64,000 nt of DNA from Roseovarius sp. (GCF_027019125.1 NZ_JALUXE010000034.1:248001-312000), one strand, 5' to 3'; shown: positions 40,117 through 49,179, counted from the first letter of the stretch. Translations and numbers: made by a program. The notes: generated by a model not told the origin, from the sequence alone.

Positions 40117-41258
40117 CCGTTCTACCGATCCCGGCCCTGACGCCGGTTGCCGCGCATCGTATCGCGCGCCTGCGGCTTTGGCATGTGCCCCTGACCAGCC
40201 ACACCGCCTATTACATGGCTGACGGCAAGACCTGCGACACCGTAGACACCGTGGTGATCGCGGTGGATACGGACACCGGCCTGACCGGCTGGGGCGAGGT
40301 CTGTCCGATCCCGCATTACCTGCCTGCCTATGCGCGCGGCGTGGCCCCGGCCTTGCAGGAACTCGCGCCGGTGATCCTTGGCGGTGATCCTGTCGGGGTC
40401 GAAGCGTTGATGGCCAGGGCCGATGCGTTCCTGCCCGGTCATGTCTATGCCAAATCCGCTTTGGACATCGCCTTGTGGGACATCACCGGGCAAGTGACGG
40501 GGTTGCCGATTCATGCGCTTCTGGGCGGTCAACGGCAAGAGACCCTGCCGCTCTATCACTCTATCACCTGCGTTGAGCCGGACGAGATGGCGCGGATCGC
40601 GCGAGAGGCGCAGGCGCAGGGGATCGCCCAGTTTCAGGCCAAGCTTGGGGCATCCGGTGATTGGCAGACCGATGTCGAGCGGCTGGCCAAGGTACGCGCG
40701 GCGGTGGGCCCCGGCCCGCTGGTCTATGGCGACTGGAACTGCGGCGCGACCACGCTGGATGCCATCCGCGTCGGGCGAGCCGCGGCGCATCTGGACGTGA
40801 TGCTGGAACAGCCCTGTGCCACGCTCGAAGATTGCGCGCGGGTGCAATCGGCCACCGGTCTGCCGATGAAGCTGGACGAGTTGGCCCATGACACGGCCAG
40901 TCTTCTGGAGGCGCACCGCCTCGGCATCATGGACGCGGTCGCGCTAAAGCTGTCGAAGTTCGGCGGGCTGGCCGCGACACGTCGTGCCCGCGATCTCTGC
41001 CTGCATCTCGGGGCGAAGATGTGCATCGAATGCACCTGGGGCAGCGATATCGTGACCGCTGCCGCCTTGCATCTGGGGGCCGCGACACCGCCGGGCCGTG
41101 TTCTGAACGTCTGCGATTTGTCGGGCTACGTCAGCCCGCGTCTTGCCCCTGACGCACCGACCCGAGCCGGTGGCCGCATCGCGCCTCCGGATCGTCCGGG
41201 CCTCGGCATCATCGTCGATCAAGACCGCCTCGGCCCCCCCGATTTGATACTGGATTGA
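40113..41258 (+). CDS. enolase-superfamily enzyme (mandelate racemase/HpbD-like)
   Basis: A 381-residue TIM-barrel enzyme. The metal ligands are Asp207 (YGDWNCG), Glu232 (MLEQPC) and Asp255 (KLDELA); the two general bases are Lys178 (FQAKLG) and Lys279 (ALKLSKFGG). This pair, with LEQPCATLEDC, resembles proline-betaine/4-hydroxyproline-betaine 2-epimerase (HpbD) and cis-3-hydroxyproline dehydratase. It most likely abstracts an alpha proton next to a carboxylate, giving epimerisation, or dehydration if a leaving group is present. It starts with an ATGA overlap on the cupin gene. Confidence 0.87.
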   Translation: MTVLPIPALTPVAAHRIARLRLWHVPLTSHTAYYMADGKTCDTVDTVVIAVDTDTGLTGWGEVCPIPHYLPAYARGVAPALQELAPVILGGDPVGVEALMARADAFLPGHVYAKSALDIALWDITGQVTGLPIHALLGGQRQETLPLYHSITCVEPDEMARIAREAQAQGIAQFQAKLGASGDWQTDVERLAKVRAAVGPGPLVYGDWNCGATTLDAIRVGRAAAHLDVMLEQPCATLEDCARVQSATGLPMKLDELAHDTASLLEAHRLGIMDAVALKLSKFGGLAATRRARDLCLHLGAKMCIECTWGSDIVTAAALHLGAATPPGRVLNVCDLSGYVSPRLAPDAPTRAGGRIAPPDRPGLGIIVDQDRLGPPDLILD

Positions 41259-41262
41259 AGAC

Positions 41263-42540
41263 ATGAACCGCATTCACTCTCAAGCCGAATGGATCCATCG
41301 CGCCCGCGAGGTGCTGCCTGCGGCGGGTTTTGGAAATTTCGACGCCTCGGTCGTGATCGCGCGGGGCGAGGGCAGCCGCGTCTGGGACGAAGACGGCAGG
41401 GAATACGTGGACTATCTGATCGGGTCCGGCCCGATGTTGCTGGGCCATGGGCATCCGGAGGTCATGCAGGCGGTGCTTGAGCAATTGCCGAAAGGCATGA
41501 CGTTCTTTGCCAACAACGCCAAGGGCATCGAACTGGCCGAGGCGATTGTCGAGGCCGTGCCCTGCTGCGAGCAGGTCCGCTTCGTCACCTCGGGCGGTGA
41601 GGCGGATATGTATGCCATCCGTCTTGCCCGCGCCTATACCGGCAAGCCCAAGATATTGAAATTCGAAGGCGGGTATCACGGCATGTCCGCCGAGGCGCAG
41701 ATGAGCCTTGCCCCCGCGCGCGAGGTCAATTTTCCCACGCCCGTCCCCGACAGTGCAGGCATTCCGCAGGGCGTGGCCGCCGAGATGCTGATCGCCCCGT
41801 TCAATGATCTGGATGCTGTGGCCTCGCTCTTGACCGAACACGATGACATTGCTGCGATCATCGTCGAACCGCTGCAACGGATCATCCCGGCGAAACCCGG
41901 GTTCCTGCAAGGCCTGCGCGACCTGTGCGACCGGCACGCTGTCTTGTTGATCTTCGACGAGATCGTGACCGGCTTTCGCCTTGCCTATGGGGGTGCCCAG
42001 GAACGGTATGGCGTGGTTCCCGACATCTGCACACTTGGCAAGATCATCGGTGGCGGATTTCCTTTGGCCGCGCTTGGGGGCAGCGCCGAGATCATGGCAC
42101 ATTTCGACAAGGCCGCCGTGGGGGCCGACAAGTGGCTGATGCAGCTCGGCACGCTGTCGGGCAATCCGGTCGCCGCGTCTGCGGGTCTCAAGACAATGGA
42201 AATCCTGCGCCGTCCGGGTCAGTATGAGCGGCTACGCGAACTGGGGCAGACCCTGATGGACATGCAGGCCAAGGCGCTGGACGCGGTCGGGATTGCGCAC
42301 AGGCTATGCGGCGACCCGACTTTGTTTGACGTTTACGTCACACAGGCTGATCCAAAGGATTACCGCACCGCCCGCCATGCGGACCCGCACCTTGGCACTG
42401 TCTGGAACGCAACTCTGCGCGACCACGGTGTCTTCAAGTCGGCGGGCAAACTCTACCCCTCTCTTGCCCTGACCGACGCGGATATGGACCTGACATCAAG
42501 GGCGATTGAACGGGCCGCTGCACGGCTGAGCGAACACTGA
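41263..42540 (+). CDS. class III aminotransferase (glutamate-1-semialdehyde aminomutase-like)
   Basis: A 425-residue fold-type I PLP enzyme. It has the phosphate-site region SGGEADMYAIRLARAY, Asp232 in FDEIVTGFR for the pyridine nitrogen, and PLP Lys260 in CTLGKIIGGGFP. The closest style is GSA aminomutase/omega-aminotransferase. True GSA aminomutases usually read SGTEA where this has SGGEADMY, so it is probably a catabolic aminotransferase acting on a semialdehyde or amine. It is the last gene of the operon, four bases after the enolase-superfamily gene. Confidence 0.9.
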   Translation: MNRIHSQAEWIHRAREVLPAAGFGNFDASVVIARGEGSRVWDEDGREYVDYLIGSGPMLLGHGHPEVMQAVLEQLPKGMTFFANNAKGIELAEAIVEAVPCCEQVRFVTSGGEADMYAIRLARAYTGKPKILKFEGGYHGMSAEAQMSLAPAREVNFPTPVPDSAGIPQGVAAEMLIAPFNDLDAVASLLTEHDDIAAIIVEPLQRIIPAKPGFLQGLRDLCDRHAVLLIFDEIVTGFRLAYGGAQERYGVVPDICTLGKIIGGGFPLAALGGSAEIMAHFDKAAVGADKWLMQLGTLSGNPVAASAGLKTMEILRRPGQYERLRELGQTLMDMQAKALDAVGIAHRLCGDPTLFDVYVTQADPKDYRTARHADPHLGTVWNATLRDHGVFKSAGKLYPSLALTDADMDLTSRAIERAAARLSEH

Positions 42541-42611
42541 CCGGATCTGCCGCATTCGTGTGGCGGGGCTCTTCTGAAGCGCGCGCTGCGCATTCGGAAC
42601 ATTGCCTTGTA

Positions 42612-43445
42612 TCAGCCAAGCTCCAGAGATGCGACCGCTTGCAAGGTGGCGCCGCTTTTCAGGGCCGGACCGCGAAACATGCGGGCGGTGCTGAAATCGT
42701 TTGTGAACCCGTCCTGCCGCAAGAGCGCCGCGAAAGATGCGGCAGTGTCGGGCACATCTATGACGACCCGGTCCTGTTCAAGAACCCCCGCAGCAGCACG
42801 CGCCAATCTGTAGGCATCCTCGGCACTGGTGGCGACGATGGGCCCGATCTTGCATCCCGCGCGGCAGATGCGTGCCGTCGCAAAGCCAGAGATCGCACCA
42901 CCTTGGCGCAGCACGATGGTTTTGCGCGTCGGTCGGGTCTCGAGCCATGACCTGAGAAACCGAGGCCGCAACAGGCCATTTGCCGCGACATCCAACTTTT
43001 CCAGCTCGGGATAATCGGCGCTTGTTGCCGTTGGATAGTCCGACAGTCCTGGCTTTACTTGCCCACTTAGCCGTAGCGTTCGACCAGAGAAAACAAACCC
43101 TGACCGCGCATAATTGGCTTCTTGCGCGGGCACCCCGTCTAATCCGATGCTGCGCTGACCCGCATGCTTCAGGGCGTGTTGCCACAGCGCAAAGCCAATC
43201 CCACGCCCGCGAAATTCCGGGAGGCACAGGTACAGACCCAAGAACGCAAAGCTGTCGTTGTGATTGACGACAGAGATGGCTGCCACGGTCTGTCCGTCCC
43301 TCTTCGCCAAGAAGAACCCGTTCTGGTCGGCGGCGTGGAACGCCTCGGCATCCTCGAGGCCCGGATTCCACCCTTCTTGCGCGGCCCAGTCGAGCACCTG
43401 CGCCAGGTCGGCCAATTGGGCGGTGTGGAATGTGATGGCACTCAT
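42612..43445 (-). CDS. GNAT family N-acetyltransferase (double-domain type)
   Basis: A 277-residue protein. The N-terminal GNAT domain (residues 1-130) has the acetyl-CoA loop LPEFRGRGIGFALWQHAL. The C-terminal half resembles the second GNAT-like domain of YitH/HolE-type proteins. Its ATG overlaps the GntR stop by 4 bp, so it is translated with the regulator. It could acetylate an intermediate or product amine of the pathway, but that is inference only. Confidence 0.86.
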   Translation of the reverse strand: MSAITFHTAQLADLAQVLDWAAQEGWNPGLEDAEAFHAADQNGFFLAKRDGQTVAAISVVNHNDSFAFLGLYLCLPEFRGRGIGFALWQHALKHAGQRSIGLDGVPAQEANYARSGFVFSGRTLRLSGQVKPGLSDYPTATSADYPELEKLDVAANGLLRPRFLRSWLETRPTRKTIVLRQGGAISGFATARICRAGCKIGPIVATSAEDAYRLARAAAGVLEQDRVVIDVPDTAASFAALLRQDGFTNDFSTARMFRGPALKSGATLQAVASLELG

Positions 43446-44128
43446 CGCTTCAACGCGTCGCGCAGGGAGGTTGGCGGCTCTGCGACATTTCGCAGATCAA
43501 GCGAGGTCACAAGGTCAAGCAGGTGGCTTTTCATCAATTGCTCTGCCGCATCCCCATCCTTGCGCGCAAAAGCATCCAGCAACGCATGATGCGCCTGCGT
43601 TTCGCACAACGCCGCGCGCCGCCGCCAGTACAGAGCGATAATCAGCGAGGACCGCGAGATCAGCTGCGATATGAACGCCTCGATCGTGCTTTGATCGGCG
43701 ATGCGCGCGATTTCGACATGGAACTGGCCCGACAGGAACAGTGCGCGCCCGTTTTCACCCGCGTCCAGCGCCGCATGTTCATCGCGGATATTCGCCTGTA
43801 ATATCGCAAGGCCTTTGTCGGTCATGCGAAGGGCCGCGGAATGCGCGGTGCGCGGTTCCAAAAGCGCACGCGCCTCGAACACTTCGCGTGCCTCGCGGAC
43901 CGAGGGCTGCGCGACGAAGGCACCCCGGTTGCGCCGCAACTCGACAAGATGCCGATGCGACAGCGCCAGAAGCGCGGCTCTGACAATGGTGCGGCTGATG
44001 CCATAGGCGTCGCTCAGGTCATCCTCGCCCAGCTTGGTGCCGGGCGGCAAACGGTGTTCATGGATCGCGCGCTCAAGGTCGACGACCACCATGTCACTGG
44101 TCCACCCCTTGCTTGCGATCGTTTCCAT
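43442..44128 (-). CDS. GntR family transcriptional regulator (FCD/FadR subfamily)
   Basis: A 228-residue regulator with a winged helix (GTKLGEDDLSDAYGISRTIVRAAL) and the FCD effector domain, whose metal/ligand histidines fall in HVEIARIAD and HHALLDAF. I start it at ATG 44128; an in-frame GTG at 44149 is the alternative. It is divergent from the ABC transporter operon, which it probably represses from the site at 44221-44232. Confidence 0.92.
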   Translation of the reverse strand: METIASKGWTSDMVVVDLERAIHEHRLPPGTKLGEDDLSDAYGISRTIVRAALLALSHRHLVELRRNRGAFVAQPSVREAREVFEARALLEPRTAHSAALRMTDKGLAILQANIRDEHAALDAGENGRALFLSGQFHVEIARIADQSTIEAFISQLISRSSLIIALYWRRRAALCETQAHHALLDAFARKDGDAAEQLMKSHLLDLVTSLDLRNVAEPPTSLRDALKR

Positions 44129-44220
44129 GACCTGCCGTCCCTCGTTCACTCTCAGCGTATCCTAGCCCGATTCGGTTGAACAGAAACAAGCACAGGCATC
44201 AGATCAACGATCACAACAAT

Positions 44221-44232
44221 ATTGTATACAGT
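44221..44232. promoter_or_regulatory. candidate GntR (FCD) operator
   Basis: ATTGTATACAGT is a near-perfect palindrome (10 of 12) of the TTGTATACAA type bound by FCD-class GntR regulators. It lies 93 bp from the regulator start and 146 bp from the ABC ATPase start, in a 249-bp intergenic region (44129-44377). A second palindrome, TGTGCACA, is at 44247-44254. I infer binding from the motif and the divergent regulator. Confidence 0.6.
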
Positions 44233-44377
44233 TTTGTGCTGTTTTTTGTGCACAGTGCTTTTGCCCGCGCTGAAATTACTGGCGAAGCCTGTTTTCCTCA
44301 GGGCTGCATGACAAAAACCCTGCGATTTCCTCTGTGTTCTGACCAAGCTCCCTGCATCACGCAGCACGGGGGCTTTG

Positions 44378-45352
44378 ATGCGGACCGGATACGATCTTGA
44401 ACTGGTTCACCTGACGAAACGCTATGGCGACACCCTGGCGGTGCGCGACCTGAACCATGTTTTCGTCAAGGGCAGCTATGTGTGCCTTCTTGGCCCGTCC
44501 GGATGCGGCAAATCCTCTACTCTGCGCATGATCGCAGGGCACGAGGATGTAAGCGAAGGGTCCATCGTGTTGGACGGTCAGGAGGTGTCAAACCTGCCAC
44601 CCGCACAGCGCGGCACCGCCATGATGTTTCAGAACTATGCGCTGTTTCCGCACCTGTCCGTGCGTGACAACGTGGCCTTCTCTCTTCGGATGAAAGGGGT
44701 TGATAAGGCGGCGCGTCATGCCCGCGCGGGCGAATTGCTGGAACTGGTGGACATGACGCATCTGGCTGACCGGCTTCCGGCGCAATTGTCTGGCGGTCAA
44801 CAACAACGCGTGGCTCTGGCCCGTGCGCTGGTGACGCAGCCCAAAGTTCTGCTTCTGGACGAACCCCTTTCGGCGCTTGATCCGTTCTTGCGCATACGCA
44901 TGCGGACCGAGTTGAAGAAACTGCAACGCGAGCTGGGGATCACGTTCATTCACGTCACCCACGGGCAGGACGAAGCGCTGGCGCTCGCCGACGAAATCGT
45001 CGTGATGAACAACGCCGTCATCGAACAGGCCGGTCCCGCGCGGGCCGTCTGGGCCAGTCCGCGAACCGAATTCGTCGCCCGCTTCATCGGCGGGCACAAT
45101 GTGCTTGCGCTCTCTGGTGGCAAGGCAACGGTGCGGGCGGATGCCGTCACGCTCGCAGAGCAAGGCCTGCCGGCGACCGTCCTGGCGGTGGAATACCAAG
45201 GCGCCTCCGTCGCTGTCACCTCGAAGCTGGAAACCGGCGACGAGGTGCTCGCGCTGCTTCCGGAAGATCAGTTTTTCAAGGCACCCAAATCGCCCGGCGA
45301 TGCCGTCAGGCTCGCATGGGACGACAGGCGGCTTCACCGCCTCGAGGCCTGA
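44378..45352 (+). CDS. ABC transporter ATP-binding protein (PotA-like)
   Basis: A 324-residue ATPase. It has Walker A GPSGCGKSSTL, signature LSGGQQQRVALARAL, Walker B VLLLDEPLSALD and H-loop HVTHGQDEA, plus the C-terminal TOBE regulatory domain typical of polyamine/iron/betaine-type importers. CGGGGG lies 5-6 bp before ATG 44378. It heads the operon ATPase, binding protein, two permeases and racemase. Confidence 0.93.
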   Translation: MRTGYDLELVHLTKRYGDTLAVRDLNHVFVKGSYVCLLGPSGCGKSSTLRMIAGHEDVSEGSIVLDGQEVSNLPPAQRGTAMMFQNYALFPHLSVRDNVAFSLRMKGVDKAARHARAGELLELVDMTHLADRLPAQLSGGQQQRVALARALVTQPKVLLLDEPLSALDPFLRIRMRTELKKLQRELGITFIHVTHGQDEALALADEIVVMNNAVIEQAGPARAVWASPRTEFVARFIGGHNVLALSGGKATVRADAVTLAEQGLPATVLAVEYQGASVAVTSKLETGDEVLALLPEDQFFKAPKSPGDAVRLAWDDRRLHRLEA

Positions 45353-45403
45353 CAGGGCCGCACCCTCAAGTCCCCCAGTTGTCAAACCAAAAGGATGAAA
45401 CAC

Positions 45404-46684
45404 ATGTCGAAACTCGCAAAACCCAAAGTCGGCTATTCCCGGCGCTCTCTGTTGAAAGCCAGCGGCGCCGCATTGGCCGCCTCTGCCCTGCCTGCACCAA
45501 TGCTCTGGGCGCAAGATACGAAGGATATCGTGTTGCGCCAGTTCGGCACGGGCGTTTCGAACCTGAATGATGTGGCCAACAAGGTGAAAGAAGACCTTGG
45601 ATTCACGCTGGAAATGACCGCGCTCGATTCCGACAGCGTGACGCAACGTGCCGCGACCCAGCCCGACAGCTTCGATATTGCCGATATCGAATACTGGATC
45701 TGCAAGAAGGTCTGGCCGACCGGCAACCTGCAGGCCATGGATACCTCAAGGATCGCCAATTACGACAAGATCGTGGGTATCTTCCGCGATGGCAAGCTGA
45801 CCCCGGAGTCGACCATAGCGCAGGGCACCGCGCCGCATACGGTGGGTTTTGTCGACGGTCCCGGCGGCACGTCCTTCGCCACAGGCGAGACCGGCTGGAT
45901 GACGTTGATCCCCACCATCTACAACGCCGACACGCTGGGTATCCGCCCCGACCTGATCGATCGCCCCATCGAAAGCTGGACAGAGCTTCTGAACCCGGAA
46001 TTCCGCGGCAAGGCGTCGATCCTCGACATCTCTTCCATCGGGATCATGGACATGGCCATGGTCTGCGAGGCTATGGGTGAGATCCAGTATGGCGACAAGG
46101 GCAACATGACCCGCGAAGAAATCGACAAGACCATGGCGATCTTCACGGAAGCCAAGCGCGCCGGACAGTTCCGGGCCTTCTGGAAAACCTTCGACGAGTC
46201 GGTGAACCTGATGGCCTCGGGTGAGGTCGTCATACAATCCATGTGGTCACCGGCCATCACGGCCGTCAAATCGCGCGGCATCCCCTGTGTCTACCAGCCG
46301 CTGAAAGAAGGTTATCGCAGCTGGGGCGGCGGCATCGGCCTGTCATCCTCCTTGTCGGGAATGGAGCTGGACGCGGCCTATGACTACATCAACTGGTATC
46401 TCTCCGGCTGGGTCGGCGGCTATCTGATGCGTCAGGGCTATTATTCCGCCGTGCCGGAAACCTCGAAGAACTTCATGTCCGAGAACGAGTGGGGCTACTG
46501 GTTCGAAGGCAAGGAAGCGACCGACGTGATCACCTCTCCGACTGGCGACACCCTGGCACAAGCAGGCGAGGTGCGCGACGGCGGTTCCTTCTTCGACCGT
46601 ATGGGTTCGGTCGCCTGCTGGAACGCCGTGATGGACGAGAACCAATACATGGTCCGCAAATGGAACGAGTTCATCGCGGCCTGA
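45404..46684 (+). CDS. extracellular solute-binding protein (PotD/spermidine-type, Tat signal)
   Basis: A 426-residue periplasmic binding protein. It has a twin-arginine signal (YSRRSLLKASGAALAASA) cleaved near MLWAQ. The PotD-like sequence includes NADTLGIRPDLI, GEVVIQSMWSP and GSVACWNAVMDENQYM. Tat export suggests folding before export. AAGGA is 8 bp before ATG 45404, which is preferred to ATG 45395. The ligand is probably a cationic or zwitterionic osmolyte rather than a polyamine, judging from the neighbouring enzymes. Confidence 0.92.
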   Translation: MSKLAKPKVGYSRRSLLKASGAALAASALPAPMLWAQDTKDIVLRQFGTGVSNLNDVANKVKEDLGFTLEMTALDSDSVTQRAATQPDSFDIADIEYWICKKVWPTGNLQAMDTSRIANYDKIVGIFRDGKLTPESTIAQGTAPHTVGFVDGPGGTSFATGETGWMTLIPTIYNADTLGIRPDLIDRPIESWTELLNPEFRGKASILDISSIGIMDMAMVCEAMGEIQYGDKGNMTREEIDKTMAIFTEAKRAGQFRAFWKTFDESVNLMASGEVVIQSMWSPAITAVKSRGIPCVYQPLKEGYRSWGGGIGLSSSLSGMELDAAYDYINWYLSGWVGGYLMRQGYYSAVPETSKNFMSENEWGYWFEGKEATDVITSPTGDTLAQAGEVRDGGSFFDRMGSVACWNAVMDENQYMVRKWNEFIAA

Positions 46685-46717
46685 GTCCGTTCGCTGCGGC
46701 GTGTCGCTGCGCTCTGG

Positions 46718-46740
46718 CCGGGGGGCAACCTGCCCCCCGG
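46718..46740 (+). terminator. strong hairpin between binding-protein and permease genes
   Basis: A perfect 10-bp GC stem, CCGGGGGGCA (46718-46727) and TGCCCCCCGG (46731-46740), with a 3-base loop lies 34 bp after the binding-protein stop. No T-run follows. Hairpins here commonly stabilise the binding-protein mRNA and reduce read-through into the permeases, giving excess binding protein. The tail GATCCCCTGACCGCCAGATGG resembles the repeat family seen after gltB. Confidence 0.7.
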
Positions 46741-46784
46741 ACATCATTCGATCCCCTGACCGCCAGATGGAAAGGCGCCTGCAC

Positions 46785-47651
46785 ATGGCTTCTCGACTGA
46801 CAGGAAACAGGCATGTTCTGGGCTGGATTCAGGCGCTGCCACTGACCGTCGTGCTGGTGGGATTTCTGATCGCGCCGATCGCCATGATCGTGGCTGTCAG
46901 TTTCTGGGGAGCCACCGAATTCTCGATCTATCCGGCGTTCCAGTTCGACAATTACGAGTTTCTCTTCAGCTCTCCGGTCACCTACCGGGTCTTTGGCGCC
47001 ACGTTGAAATATGCGCTCATCACATGGGCGCTGACGCTCGTTATCGGGTTCACGGTCGCGTATTTCCTGGCCTTTCATGTTCGCAGCCTGACCATGCAGA
47101 TCGCGCTGTTCCTGATCTGCACGATCCCGTTCTGGACCTCGAACATCATCCGGATGATCTCGTGGATCCCGTTCCTGGGCCGCAACGGTATAGCCAACCA
47201 GACGCTCATTTCCTGGGGAGTGATCGACGAACCGCTGGAATGGCTGCTCTATTCCGATTTTTCGGTGATCCTTGCATTCGTGCACCTGTATACCCTGTTC
47301 ATGGTGGTTCCGATTTTCAACACCATGATGCGGATCGACAAATCCCTGCTCGAGGCCGCGCGCGACAATGGCGCATCCGGATTTCAAACCCTCGTGCATG
47401 TCATCATTCCGCTGACCAAGCCGGGCATCATGATCGGCACGATTTTCGTTGTCACGCTTGTGATGGGCGACTTCATCACCGTGCGCTTCATGAGCGGGTC
47501 GCAGCGCGCCAATGTCGGGCGGCTGATCTCGAACGACATCGGGCTGCTGCAATACCCCTCCGCCGCCGCGACCGCCGTCGTGCTGCTCTGCACCGTGCTG
47601 ATCGTGATCGCCACCTTGTTGCGCTTCGTCAACATTCGCAAAGAGCTTTGA
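46785..47651 (+). CDS. ABC transporter permease (PotB-like)
   Basis: A 288-residue inner-membrane permease with six predicted segments. The EAA loop reads EAARDNGASGFQTLVHVIIPLTKPGI near residue 190. I start it at ATG 46785, with GAAAGG 9 bp upstream; ATG 46767 is possible. The transporter context (ATPase-binding protein-permease-permease) is the PotABCD-like order. Confidence 0.9.
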   Translation: MASRLTGNRHVLGWIQALPLTVVLVGFLIAPIAMIVAVSFWGATEFSIYPAFQFDNYEFLFSSPVTYRVFGATLKYALITWALTLVIGFTVAYFLAFHVRSLTMQIALFLICTIPFWTSNIIRMISWIPFLGRNGIANQTLISWGVIDEPLEWLLYSDFSVILAFVHLYTLFMVVPIFNTMMRIDKSLLEAARDNGASGFQTLVHVIIPLTKPGIMIGTIFVVTLVMGDFITVRFMSGSQRANVGRLISNDIGLLQYPSAAATAVVLLCTVLIVIATLLRFVNIRKEL

Positions 47652-47652
47652 C

Positions 47653-48489
47653 ATGGAACGTCGGCCCCGCAGCTTCTACATCCTCGCCGCGTTCTTCGCG
47701 CTCTTCGTGCTGTTCCTGTATGGCCCGATCCTGACCATCGGTATCCTCAGCTTCCAGGGGCCACAGGGCGGGCTGACCTTTCCGATGAACGGCGTATCCC
47801 TGCATTGGTTCCGGGACTTGTTCCAAGAACAGGCCGTGGGCGACATCTGGGGGGCGTTCCGGCGCAGCTTTGCGCTTGGCCTGATGGTGATGGTCACAAC
47901 CGTCGTCGTGTCGGTGATGGCCGGGCTGGCCTTTCGCAAACGGTTCTTCGGCTCTGGCTTTGTGTTCTACGCCGCGATCACGTCGCTGGTCATACCCTCG
48001 ATCCTGATCTCGCTCGGCGTTGGATTGATCTTCAACCAGTTCGGCTGGCGCATCCATTGGGCGACGTCAGGCTTCGGGTCGCAACTGACATGGACCTTGC
48101 CCTTTGGTTTGCTGATCATGTTCGCCGTCTTTAACCGCTTCGACAAAAGCTACGAAGAGGCCGCCCGCGACCAAGGTGCGACAGCATGGCAGACCCTGCG
48201 TTTCGTCGTGTTGCCGATCATCGCGCCATCGTTGATCGGGGTTGCATTGTTCGGCTTCACCCTCAGCTACGACGAATTCGCGCGCACGCTGCTGACCGCA
48301 GGCAGCTACAACACCCTGCCGCTAGAGATTTTCGGGATGACCACGAATGTCACCACGCCAGTCATCTATGCGCTGGGAACGCTGACGACACTGTTTTCCT
48401 TCAGCATAATCGGGGTGTTTCTTCTGGCTGTCTGGGTCATGGGCAAACGCCGCGCAAACAAAGGATCGGACCCAGGAAAAGCCGTATGA
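47653..48489 (+). CDS. ABC transporter permease (PotC-like)
   Basis: A 278-residue permease, one base after the preceding stop codon. The EAA loop reads EEAARDQGATAWQTLRFVVLPIIAP, and the C-terminal segments FGFTLSYDEFARTLL are PotC-like. It ends with an ATGA overlap on the racemase gene, so transporter and racemase are coupled. Confidence 0.92.
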   Translation: MERRPRSFYILAAFFALFVLFLYGPILTIGILSFQGPQGGLTFPMNGVSLHWFRDLFQEQAVGDIWGAFRRSFALGLMVMVTTVVVSVMAGLAFRKRFFGSGFVFYAAITSLVIPSILISLGVGLIFNQFGWRIHWATSGFGSQLTWTLPFGLLIMFAVFNRFDKSYEEAARDQGATAWQTLRFVVLPIIAPSLIGVALFGFTLSYDEFARTLLTAGSYNTLPLEIFGMTTNVTTPVIYALGTLTTLFSFSIIGVFLLAVWVMGKRRANKGSDPGKAV

Positions 48490-49133
48490 AAATCGCCTAT
48501 ATCAACCCGAATTCGACCGAAGCCATGACGGATGGAATCGCCGCCGCGGCACAGGCTGCCGTGCCCTCGGCCGAGATCTTCGGACTGACCAACAGCGCGG
48601 GACCGGCCGCCATACAGGGCCAGGACGATGGAGAGGCCGCGATACCGGGGTTGCTGGATCTGCTGCCGATTGCCCGCCAGCGCGGCGCAGAGGCCATCGT
48701 GATCGCGTGCTTCGACGATACCGGTCTGGCGCAGGCGCGGGCGGTTGTCGATTGCCCCGTCATCGGCATCGGGCAGGCAAGCTACGTTATGGCTCATCTG
48801 CTGGGATTGCGCTTTTCAGTCATCACATCAATGGCGATCTCTGTTCCGGTGATCGAGGAGAATATCCGCCAGTCCGGATTTGCGCCGCTCTGCGCGTCGG
48901 TACGGGCCAGCGCGCTTCCGGTTCTGGTCATCGACGAAGGCGGCCCAGCCGTAATCGGCCGGATCAGCGCCGAAATCGAACGCGCGATTGACGAGGACGG
49001 GGCAGGCTGCGCGATCCTTGGATGTGCCGGCATGGCCCATCTCAGAGCGTCCCTGGCGGCGCGCGTCGCTATCCCGTTGATCGACGGCGTCGCGGCCTCT
49101 GCCCGGCTGTGCATGGCCTTGGGCGCGCAATGA
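48486..49133 (+). CDS. Asp/Glu/hydantoin racemase family protein
   Basis: A 215-residue cofactor-independent racemase fold. It starts MKIAYINPNSTEAMTDGIA (the hydantoin-racemase NPN motif). The two catalytic cysteines are in VIACFDDTGL (near residue 79) and ILGCAGMAHL (near residue 180). It could racemise or isomerise an amino-acid-derived intermediate of the imported substrate. It is translationally coupled to the permease upstream. Confidence 0.9.
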   Translation: MKIAYINPNSTEAMTDGIAAAAQAAVPSAEIFGLTNSAGPAAIQGQDDGEAAIPGLLDLLPIARQRGAEAIVIACFDDTGLAQARAVVDCPVIGIGQASYVMAHLLGLRFSVITSMAISVPVIEENIRQSGFAPLCASVRASALPVLVIDEGGPAVIGRISAEIERAIDEDGAGCAILGCAGMAHLRASLAARVAIPLIDGVAASARLCMALGAQ

Positions 49134-49179
49134 CCGGCAATGCTACACCGGCCGGTGGCCTTGCCTGTCAGCACCTTGG

